21,960 nucleotides of DNA from DASSKF01 sp035690725 (GTDB taxonomy: Bacteria > Actinomycetota > Actinomycetes > Actinomycetales > Dermatophilaceae): assembly GCA_035690725.1 (NCBI GenBank), contig DASSKF010000092.1, forward strand, positions 1 through 21,960, written 5' to 3'. Under the pieces are notes generated by a model. That model was not told the DNA's origin, made no database searches, and saw nothing but the letters and a program-made list of their open reading frames with translations. This document shows, in pieces, positions 14,022 through 19,927 of the stretch; position 1 is the stretch's first letter, and each line of letters opens with the position of its first letter. Made by a program: the position numbers and the translations under genes.

Positions 14022-14914
14022 CGGGCCGCCTCCTCGTGCGCCGGGGCGATCCCACGACCCGACGGGACCGGTCGCTGCGCGGTGCCTCGGCCCGGGCCGC
14101 CACGGACGGGCAGCCGTGCGGTGAACGTGGTGCGGGTGCCGTGGGCCAGCTCGACGTCCCCACGTCGGCGACGGCACACCAGCTTGGTGAGGGCCAACCC
14201 CCAGCCCCTCGCCTGCGCGGAGTCGTGCTTGGTGCTGTAGCCCTTCTCGAACACCTTGTCCACGAGCGCCGCGGGCACGCCTCCGCCGTTGTCGTGGACC
14301 CGCACCACGACGTCCTCGTCATCACCCTGCAGGTCGACCTCGACCTCGCCGGATCCCGCCGGCACCGCGTCCATCGCGTTGTCGACCAGGTTTCCCAGGA
14401 CCGTGAGCACATCCGCCGAGAGCTCGTCGTCGAGGCGGGGCAGCCGGCTCCCGTCGGTCAGGGTCAGTCCCACCTTCCGCTCGCTCGCCCGGCTGCCCTT
14501 GGCGACGAGCAGCGCGGCGACGGGAGCGTCCCGCACGTGCGTGGTGACCCGCTCCGTCCACCCGGCGCGGGCGCGACTGTCGGCGGCGACGAACTGGGCC
14601 GCGTCGGCATACTCCTCGAGCTCGAGCAGGCCGGCGACGGTGTGCATGCGGTTGCTGAACTCGTGGGCCTGGGCGCGAAGGGCCTCGGTCGTGCCGCGCC
14701 AGACGTGCACCTGGTGGCTGAGGTCCACCAGCTCGGTCTGGTCGCGCAGGGTCGTCACGAAGCCGACCCGTTGTCCCCGGATCTCCACGGGCATCTGGTT
14801 GACCACGAGGACGCTGCCGTCCACGAGGACGGCTCGGTCGGTGGCGGGCTCCGCGCCGCGGAGCACGGCCGCGATCGGCGCTGCCACCGGTAGCCGGGAG
14901 ACCACCTGCCCCAA
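14018..14914 (-). CDS. CitA/DcuS-type sensor histidine kinase, sensor half missing
   Basis: The 298-residue frame begins inside the cytoplasmic PAS domain (VLVDGSVLVVNQMPVEIRGQ). It retains the dimerisation/phosphorylation helix ALRAQAHEFSNRMHTVAGLL with H84, N-box LGNLVDNAMDAV, G1 box VHDNGGGVP (D208) and G2 box RGWGLALTKL. Full CitA/DcuS kinases have about 530 residues, with two membrane helices around an extracellular PAS sensor; all of that is absent. The only candidate starts are a TTG at 14914 and a GTG near 14905, with no ribosome-binding site or room for a promoter, and an in-frame stop lies upstream at 14960-14962. At 14914 the frame runs into a lyase gene on the other strand. I regard it as a 5'-truncated remnant; expression as a soluble kinase cannot be ruled out. 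Confidence 0.75.
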   Translation of the reverse strand: MGQVVSRLPVAAPIAAVLRGAEPATDRAVLVDGSVLVVNQMPVEIRGQRVGFVTTLRDQTELVDLSHQVHVWRGTTEALRAQAHEFSNRMHTVAGLLELEEYADAAQFVAADSRARAGWTERVTTHVRDAPVAALLVAKGSRASERKVGLTLTDGSRLPRLDDELSADVLTVLGNLVDNAMDAVPAGSGEVEVDLQGDDEDVVVRVHDNGGGVPAALVDKVFEKGYSTKHDSAQARGWGLALTKLVCRRRRGDVELAHGTRTTFTARLPVRGGPGRGTAQRPVPSGRGIAPAHEEAAR

Positions 14915-14920
14915 TCGAAC
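14905..14920. other. Putative deletion junction between two 5'-truncated divergent genes
   Basis: Homology to the CitA-type kinase (minus strand) reaches about 14914, and homology to citryl-CoA lyase (plus strand) starts at about 14911. Two divergent genes meeting head to head with no spacer, both lacking starts, is what a single deletion across a shared upstream region would leave. A misassembly would look the same. Confidence 0.6.
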
Positions 14921-15690
14921 CGGGGGCGATCCGGCTGCGGGGCTACCCGATCGAGGAGCTCATCGGGCAGGTCGACCTCACCGAGATGGCCTGGCTGCTG
15001 CTGCGTGGTGACCTGCCGACCCGGGCGCAGTCCCGGCTGCTCCAGATGGCACTGGTGGCCGCCGTCGACCACGGGCCGCAGGCGCCGTCGATCGCGGCGG
15101 CGCGGATGGCCGCGAGCTGCGGCGTGGGGCTCAACAACGCGGTGGCCACGGGCGTGAACCTGCTGGGGGACGTGCACGGTGGCGCGGGCCAGCAGTGCCT
15201 GGAGTGGCTCGTCGACCTCGCCGACCGGGTCGACGCCGACGGGCTCCCGTGTGCGGACGTCGTCGCCGACCGGCTGGGCGAGGCCAGGGCGCGCGGCGAG
15301 CGAGTCCCCGGTTTCGGGCACCGGTTCCACCCGCGTGACCCCCGGCGCGATCCACTGGTCGCGGCGGTCCGGGACCACGTGGCCGAGTTCGGCGGCGGCC
15401 GCTTCCTCCGGGTGGCGCTCGAGATCGAGCGGCAGCTGGCGTCCGACCCCTCGCGACAGGTCCCGATGAACATCGACGGCGCCACGGCGGTCATCTACGC
15501 CGAACTGGGCTTCGCGCCGGAGCTCGCACGAGGACTGTTCCTGCTCTCCCGCTCGGTGGGCATCCTCGTCCACAGCTGGGAGGAGCGCCAGCAGGGCAGC
15601 CGGATCAAGGGACCGATGCCGCCCCCGTTGCTGCCGGCCTACGAGGGACCGGCTCCGCGCTCCGTGGAGCGCTCCGCGCTCGACGGGTGA
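14911..15690 (+). pseudogene. Citryl-CoA lyase / citrate synthase-like protein, start missing
   Basis: About 259 residues of a short citrate-synthase-fold protein of the citryl-CoA lyase type, which cleaves citryl-CoA to acetyl-CoA and oxaloacetate. Recognisable pieces are IEPGAIRLRGYPIEELIG at the very start, VDHGPQAPSIAAARMA, GDVHGGAG (His at 15175), GFGHRFHPRDPR (His at 15319) and NIDGATAVIYAELGF (Asp at 15475). All three citrate-synthase catalytic positions are therefore kept. Homologues have roughly 15-20 more residues before the IEPG segment, including the start methionine. Here the frame runs back to a stop at 14800-14802 without an ATG, GTG or TTG. The first ATG is at 14986 and would remove a conserved segment. 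The loss coincides with the kinase truncation, so the gene is probably inactive. Confidence 0.75.
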
Positions 15691-15728
15691 GGTCCCACCC
15701 CCGGCGTGGGCCGCATGGGTGTGAGGCA

Positions 15729-15764
15729 GATCTCCCCGCAGCGGGGGAAACCGGGGAAGAGATC
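15729..15764 (+). terminator. Hairpin after the lyase gene
   Basis: GATCTC (15729-15734) pairs with GAGATC (15759-15764), and inner CCCCG/CGGGG runs can extend the stem with a small bulge. It lies 38 nt after the lyase stop and has no T tract. A terminator is the simplest reading. GGGGGAAACCGGGG inside resembles pieces of riboswitch cores, but I could not support one. Confidence 0.35.
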
Positions 15765-15790
15765 CGCACTGCCCGTCGTTGGACCTACCA

Positions 15791-15821
15791 GATCGAAGTT
15801 TTTCAGCCTGAAACTTTGATC
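15791..15821. promoter_or_regulatory. AT-rich 11-bp inverted repeat, possible operator
   Basis: GATCGAAGTTT (15791-15801) and AAACTTTGATC (15811-15821) are reverse complements except for one position that becomes a G-U pair in RNA, around a 9-nt loop. This patch is strikingly AT-rich for the window and sits 25 nt upstream of the strong ribosome-binding site of the mini-gene. It may be an operator or a leader hairpin. No clear -35/-10 pair could be fixed around it. Confidence 0.4.
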
Positions 15822-15861
15822 ATGGACGGCGAGGTCCGCCGAACCGGGAGGAGGAATCGAC

Positions 15862-15987
15862 ATGACGAGGACACAGCGCAAGCCGGGGGCGATCCAGAAG
15901 GTCACCCGCCGCTGGCTGCAGCAGAACGAGGCGTCCGCCGACGCCTGGACCCGTTGGGCGCACCCGCGTCCCGAGGCCAAGCGCTGA
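15862..15987 (+). CDS. 41-residue basic, tryptophan-containing small protein
   Basis: An unrecognised short gene: MTRTQRKPGAIQKVTRRWLQ opens a 41-residue protein that is strongly basic, has three tryptophans and no hydrophobic membrane segment. GGGAGGAGG at 15846-15854 lies 7 nt before the ATG and is among the best ribosome-binding sites in the window. An AT-rich inverted repeat stands upstream and a strong terminator hairpin begins 46 nt after the stop, so it looks like a self-contained transcription unit. Nucleic-acid or ribosome binding would suit its composition but is only a guess. The evidence is the signals around it rather than homology. Confidence 0.6.
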   Translation: MTRTQRKPGAIQKVTRRWLQQNEASADAWTRWAHPRPEAKR

Positions 15988-16033
15988 GGCGCTGCGCCAC
16001 CGCGTGGCACTCTCCGACCGCCACGCACGACTG

Positions 16034-16072
16034 AGGAGCCGACCCTGCGTCCCCGACGCGTGGTCGGCTCCT
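16034..16072 (+). terminator. Strong hairpin terminator
   Basis: GGAGCCGACC (16035-16044) pairs perfectly with GGTCGGCTCC (16062-16071). An inner GCGTC-CCC-GACGC stem continues after a 2-nt internal loop, and an outer A-T pair extends the base. TTCT follows. It ends the mini-gene transcript and insulates the next promoter. Confidence 0.75.
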
Positions 16073-16086
16073 TCTCGTGAGGTCGC

Positions 16087-16115
16087 CTGACGGCTCCGGC
16101 GCCCGCGGGTAGCGT
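16087..16115 (+). promoter_or_regulatory. Promoter of the adenylate-forming enzyme gene
   Basis: CTGACG at 16087-16092 and TAGCGT at 16110-16115 are spaced by 17 nt. The GTG start follows the -10 box after 7 nt, so the mRNA would be leaderless. This is the best -35/-10 pair among the leaderless candidates here. Confidence 0.6.
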
Positions 16116-16122
16116 CGCGCGT

Positions 16123-17853
16123 GTGAACGCCATCACCCCCACCGAGGTCGAGCGGCGGCGCCGGGCACTGGAGGAAGCCGTGGGGGCGTGGACCCCAGCC
16201 ACGCTGCCGGACGCGTTCGACCGGATTGCCGGGCGCCACGGCGCGCGCCCCTACATCATCGGCGACGAGGTCGTGCATACCTACGCCGACGTCCGGGAGC
16301 GCTCGATCGCCTTGGCGGCCGGCCTGATCCACCTCGGCGTCGAGGTCGGCGACCGGGTCGCGATGCTCGTCGACAACCGGGTGGAGTACGCCGAGCTCAA
16401 GCTTGCCATCGCCCGTGCCGGAGCCGTGGCGGTCCCGTTGAACTACGCCTACCAGGGTGACGAGATCCGCGCGCGGCTGCAGCAGGCGGGCGCCTCGGTG
16501 CTCGTCACGGTGGCTGCCTCGGTGTCGACCGACTTCCTGCAGGTGCTCGACGACCTGGTCCCCGGCTGGGAGCGCGGTGCCCGCAGCCCCGACCTGCCGG
16601 CGCTGCGGCACGTCGTGCTCGTCGACCACGGTGCCCGGGAGGGGGCGACTGACCTGGACCGCCTCGCCGCGTCGCCGGTCCCGGCGGACGAGGTGCGGCG
16701 GCGTGCTGCCGCCGTCGGGCCGGACGACGTCTGCGACATCGTCTTCACGTCCGGGACGACGGGGCACGCGCTGGGGGCGGAGCTGACCCACGACATGGTG
16801 CTGCGCAGCGCGTACGGCTCGGCCTACCACCGGGCCTTCGACGACGGGTGGCGGATCAGCTTCGCCCTCCCGCTCTACCACGTGTTCGGTTACATCGAGG
16901 GACTGCTCGCCGCCATCTGGGCCGGGGGAGCGGTGGTCCCGCTGACCGTCTTCAGCCCCCGCACCGTGCTCGAGAAGATCCAGGCGCACCGGGTCAACGA
17001 GGTGCTCTTCGTGCCGACCATGACCATCGCCGTGGTCGACGAAGCGGCGAAGCGGCAGTACGACGTGGACAGCCTGCAGTCGGTGTTCTCCGCCGCGGCT
17101 CCGGCGCCGGTGTGGCTGTGGGAACGGGTCCGACGGGACCTGCGGCCCTCGATGGTGTTCACCGGTTACGGGCAGACCGAGGTGTCCGCCGCCACCGCGC
17201 TCACCTTCCCCGGGGACGACATCGAGACCGTGGCCTCCGTCGTTGGCGCCCCCAAGCTGGGCGGAGCCGCGGCACGCGACGCCGGGCTCGGAGGCAGGCT
17301 CGCGGCATACCGCACCATCGACCCGTTCAGCGGGCGGGTGCTGCCGGAGGGGGAGGCGGGCGAGTTGTCGGTCCGCGGACCGCAGGTGATCCGACGCTAC
17401 TTCGGTGACGCCGCCCGGACGGCCGAGCTCATCGACGGCGAGGGCTGGCTGCGGACGGGGGACCTGGGCAGGGTGAACGAGCAGGGCTACCTGGAGCTGA
17501 CCGGCCGGGCGGGGGAGCTGTTCAAGGTCGGGGGCGAGCTGGTCGCCCCGGTGGAGGTCGAGCAGGTCCTCACCGGTGTGGACGGGGTGAGCCAGGCGTA
17601 CGTGGTGGGGGTGGCCGAGGCCCGCTACGGACAGGTCCCGTGGGCCTTCGTGGTGCCCGCCGAGGGCGCACGCCTCGAACCGGCCGCCCTGGTCCGGCAC
17701 TGTCGCCGGCACCTCGCGGCCTTCAAGGTCCCACGCGGGGTCTCCGTGCTCGCCGCCGACCGCCTGCCCACGACGGCCACGGGCAAGGTGCAGAAGTTCC
17801 GGCTCCGGACGCTCGCCGAGCGGACGGAACCGGTGGAAGCCAATCTGGAATGA
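16123..17853 (+). CDS. AMP-binding enzyme, acyl-CoA synthetase-like
   Basis: A 576-residue member of the ANL (acyl-CoA synthetase/NRPS/luciferase) superfamily, which activates a carboxylic acid as an acyl-adenylate and usually transfers it to CoA. Seen in order: PLYHVFGYIEG, GYGQTE (motif A5), GWLRTGDLG (A7), FKVGGELVAPVEVE (A8) and PTTATGKVQKF with catalytic K555 (A10). The phosphate-binding loop A3 reads FTSGTTGHALGAELTH from F208: the usual Pro-Lys of SGTTGxPKG is Ala-Leu, so the conserved lysine is replaced by L217. The hinge and A10 lysine remain, so activity may persist but with altered ATP handling. Substrate is unknown; a fatty or aromatic acid is likely. GTG at 16123 lies 7 nt after a -10 box. 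The stop codon is inside the dps operator. Confidence 0.88.
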   Translation: MNAITPTEVERRRRALEEAVGAWTPATLPDAFDRIAGRHGARPYIIGDEVVHTYADVRERSIALAAGLIHLGVEVGDRVAMLVDNRVEYAELKLAIARAGAVAVPLNYAYQGDEIRARLQQAGASVLVTVAASVSTDFLQVLDDLVPGWERGARSPDLPALRHVVLVDHGAREGATDLDRLAASPVPADEVRRRAAAVGPDDVCDIVFTSGTTGHALGAELTHDMVLRSAYGSAYHRAFDDGWRISFALPLYHVFGYIEGLLAAIWAGGAVVPLTVFSPRTVLEKIQAHRVNEVLFVPTMTIAVVDEAAKRQYDVDSLQSVFSAAAPAPVWLWERVRRDLRPSMVFTGYGQTEVSAATALTFPGDDIETVASVVGAPKLGGAAARDAGLGGRLAAYRTIDPFSGRVLPEGEAGELSVRGPQVIRRYFGDAARTAELIDGEGWLRTGDLGRVNEQGYLELTGRAGELFKVGGELVAPVEVEQVLTGVDGVSQAYVVGVAEARYGQVPWAFVVPAEGARLEPAALVRHCRRHLAAFKVPRGVSVLAADRLPTTATGKVQKFRLRTLAERTEPVEANLE

Positions 17854-17860
17854 TTCCAGA
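17844..17860. promoter_or_regulatory. Perfect 8-1-8 dyad, Fur-family-like operator for dps
   Basis: TCTGGAAT-G-ATTCCAGA is a perfect palindrome around one central base. Its core AATGATT and 7-1-7 layout are those of Fur/PerR-family boxes. It covers the expected -35 region of the dps promoter and would block it when bound. dps genes are classic targets of PerR-like regulators. The flanking GCCAA (17839-17843) and TTGGC (17864-17868) add an outer, unevenly spaced inverted repeat. Confidence 0.55.
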
Positions 17861-17874
17861 AAGTTGGCTAGACT
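17846..17874 (+). promoter_or_regulatory. dps promoter
   Basis: TAGACT at 17869-17874 is a good -10 box. The -35 position at 17-nt spacing (TGGAAT, 17846-17851) is a poor match and lies in the palindrome, suggesting an activator-dependent, alternative-sigma or repressor-controlled promoter. The leader is about 20 nt and carries the AGGAG site of dps. Confidence 0.5.
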
Positions 17875-17901
17875 GGGGGCAGTCGACGAGAGGAGACCAT
17901 C

Positions 17902-18432
17902 GTGACCGACACGATCACGCCGACCCGAGCCCAGCACGAGACGCGGCCCCCGTTCCAGCCCTCCGAGACGTTCGCCGGCCACCTGCAGCAGCTGCACGTG
18001 GACCTGATCGACCTGCACCTGCAGGGCAAGCAGGCCCACTGGAACGTGGTGGGCAAGAACTTCCGCGACCTGCACCTGCAGCTCGACGAGGTGGTCGACG
18101 CCGCCCGCGGCTTTTCCGACACGGTCGCCGAGCGGATGCGGGCCCTCTACATCGCCCCGGACGGGCGGGCAGCCACCGTGGCGCAGCAGAGCAGCCTGGC
18201 CGGGTTCCCGGCCGAGGAGGTCGACACCGCCGAGACGGTGGACCTCATCACGGCGGCGCTGTACGCGACGACGGGCACCGCGCGGCGGATCCACGACGAC
18301 GTGGACGCCGAGGACCCGACCACCGCCGACATCCTGCACACGGTGATCGAGCGCCTGGAGCAGCTGGCCTGGATGGTCGACGCCGAGAACCGCGTCGCCG
18401 GCCGCAGCATCCCGCGCCCGACCACTCCGTAG
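17902..18432 (+). CDS. dps: Dps-family ferritin-like DNA-protection protein
   Basis: A 176-residue Dps. Twelve subunits of this family form a shell that oxidises Fe(II) with peroxide and stores it, protecting DNA. The inter-subunit ferroxidase ligands are all present with the correct spacing: H46 (KQAHWNV), H58, D62, D73 and E77, matching H31, H43, D47, D58 and E62 of Listeria Dps. The N-terminal extension (about 20 residues) is short and has few positive charges, so direct DNA binding by it is uncertain. GTG at 17902 follows AGGAG at 17891-17895. A Fur-type dyad and -10 box lie just upstream, pointing to control by iron or peroxide. A hairpin follows the stop. Confidence 0.95.
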   Translation: MTDTITPTRAQHETRPPFQPSETFAGHLQQLHVDLIDLHLQGKQAHWNVVGKNFRDLHLQLDEVVDAARGFSDTVAERMRALYIAPDGRAATVAQQSSLAGFPAEEVDTAETVDLITAALYATTGTARRIHDDVDAEDPTTADILHTVIERLEQLAWMVDAENRVAGRSIPRPTTP

Positions 18433-18439
18433 CACCCGC

Positions 18440-18458
18440 GGCGGATCGAGGATCCGCC
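18440..18458 (+). terminator. Hairpin after dps
   Basis: GGCGGATC-GAG-GATCCGCC is a perfect 8-bp stem with a 3-nt loop, 8 nt past the dps stop. No T tract follows. It is positioned as the dps terminator. Confidence 0.5.
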
Positions 18459-18491
18459 CGCCGCACCCTGTGCCGGCCCGGGCCCGCTCGC

Positions 18492-18503
18492 TAGATTGGG
18501 CGG
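18492..18503 (+). promoter_or_regulatory. -10 box upstream of pepC
   Basis: TAGATT at 18492-18497 is followed by 6 nt and a GTG at 18504 that opens a 16-codon reading frame. The -35 region is weak. It is the only promoter-like signal between the dps terminator and pepC. Confidence 0.4.
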
Positions 18504-18554
18504 GTGCCGGGCCGCACCGCGCCCGCACCACCGAGACGACGGGAGCGGACGTGA
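18504..18554 (+). CDS. Possible leaderless upstream ORF of pepC
   Basis: Reading from the GTG, MPGRTAPAPPRRRERT (16 residues) ends with a TGA at 18552-18554 that overlaps the GTG start of pepC (GTGA). It is placed where a leaderless transcript would begin. It could couple translation into pepC or act as a regulatory uORF. Evidence is positional only, and a chance frame is quite possible in this GC-rich DNA. Confidence 0.3.
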   Translation: MPGRTAPAPPRRRERT

Positions 18555-19927
18555 GCGACGAGCAGGCGGCAGCGGGAGCGCCGGCGGACCATCGGCCGGA
18601 GGGGGTGCTCAACGAGGACGTGCTGGCGCGCTTCGGCAAGGAGTTCGGCGCCGTCCCGCAGAACCGGCTGATGCAGAACGCGGTCTCCCGCCAGCCGGTC
18701 ACCGAGGTGGCCCTCGACCGCTCGGTGGTCACCGCCACCGACCCGAGCGTGTCGCACCGGATCACCGACCGGAAGGTCACCAACCAGAAGAAGAGCGGCC
18801 GCTGCTGGCTGTTCGCCGGGCTCAACCTGCTGCGCACCGGCGCCGCCGAGCGGCTCGGGGTCAAGGACTTCGAGTTCTCCCAGAACCACCTGCTGTTCTG
18901 GGACAAGCTCGAGAAGGCGAACTTCTTCCTCGAGTCGATCCTGGCCACCGCCGACCGGGACGTCGACGACCGGACGGTCGCCCACCTCCTGCAGGAACCG
19001 GCCGAGGACGGGGGGCAGTGGAACATGTTCGTCGCCCTCGTCCGGCGCCACGGCCTGGTGCCGCAGTCCGTGATGCCCGAGACCCAGTCGTCGTCGAACA
19101 CCGCTGTCATGAACAACGTGCTCAGCCAGGTGCTGCGCAAGGCCGCTCGCGACCTGCGCCGGGCGGGGGCCGAGCGGGCGTCCGAGGACCAGTTGCAGCA
19201 GGCCAAGGAGCAGGTGCTCGAGACGGTCCACCGAGTGCTGTCGATCCACCTCGGCACACCACCGACCGAGTTCCTGTGGCAGTGGCACGACGAGGACCGC
19301 CAGTTCCACCGGGACGGCGTGCTCACCCCCACCGAGTTCGCCGAACGCTACGTGACGCTGCCGCTGGACGACTACGTGTGCCTGGTGCACGACCCTCGGG
19401 AGTCGAGCCCGACCGGGCGGACCTTCACCGTGGAGTTCCTCGGCAACGTGGTCGGGGCGCCGCAGGTGACCTACCTCAACGCGGAGATCGACCTGCTGCG
19501 CGAGCTGGCGACGGATGCCGTCGTCGGTGACGAGCCGGTGTGGTTCGGATGCGACACCGACCAGATGAGCCACAAGGACCTGGGCATCTGGGACGCGCGG
19601 CTCTACGACTTCGACGCCGTCTACGGCACCGAGCTCGACATGGGCAAGGCCGACCGGCTGCTGCACCACGGAGCGATGATGACCCACGCGATGCTGTTCG
19701 TCGGCGTCGACATCGTCGAGGGACGGCCCCGGCGCTGGCGCGTGGAGAACAGCTGGGGCGACGAGGTCGGCGACGCCGGGGTGTTCACGATGAACGACAA
19801 CTGGTTCGGCGAGCACGTGTTCGAGATCGCCGTCCGTCGCGACCGGCTCCCGCAGCCGCTGCGTGACGCGCTCGACGAGGAGCCGATCGTGCTGCCCGCC
19901 TGGGACCCGATGGGAGCCCTGGCCTAG
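18551..19927 (+). CDS. pepC: Aminopeptidase C (C1B, bleomycin hydrolase family)
   Basis: A 458-residue cytoplasmic cysteine aminopeptidase of the papain-like C1B family, which trims N-terminal residues from peptides as a hexamer. The catalytic cysteine C85 is in KKSGRCWLFAGLN, the histidine H379 in MMTHAMLFVGVD and the asparagine N400 in WRVENSWGDEVGD. These match the family spacing, as does YLNAEIDLL. The length is usual. GTG at 18551 is chosen because GGGAG lies at 18541-18545 and homology (NEDVLARFGKEF) begins soon after; an upstream in-frame start at 18470 would run through the promoter region. No signal peptide. The stop overlaps the opposing gene's stop. Confidence 0.93.
   Translation: MSDEQAAAGAPADHRPEGVLNEDVLARFGKEFGAVPQNRLMQNAVSRQPVTEVALDRSVVTATDPSVSHRITDRKVTNQKKSGRCWLFAGLNLLRTGAAERLGVKDFEFSQNHLLFWDKLEKANFFLESILATADRDVDDRTVAHLLQEPAEDGGQWNMFVALVRRHGLVPQSVMPETQSSSNTAVMNNVLSQVLRKAARDLRRAGAERASEDQLQQAKEQVLETVHRVLSIHLGTPPTEFLWQWHDEDRQFHRDGVLTPTEFAERYVTLPLDDYVCLVHDPRESSPTGRTFTVEFLGNVVGAPQVTYLNAEIDLLRELATDAVVGDEPVWFGCDTDQMSHKDLGIWDARLYDFDAVYGTELDMGKADRLLHHGAMMTHAMLFVGVDIVEGRPRRWRVENSWGDEVGDAGVFTMNDNWFGEHVFEIAVRRDRLPQPLRDALDEEPIVLPAWDPMGALA

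Noticed and set aside
15725..15770. Possible riboswitch suggested by GGGGGAAACCGGGG
   Set aside because: Only a short purine-rich core resembles known classes. The surrounding pairings of a c-di-AMP or other riboswitch could not be found; a terminator hairpin explains the sequence better.
15820..19332. A 1170-codon minus-strand open frame, and similar long antisense frames such as 8999-11701 and 681-2273
   Set aside because: They are shadows opposite well-recognised plus-strand genes. Their translations are Arg/Pro/Ala/Gly-rich without family motifs, as expected in very GC-rich DNA.
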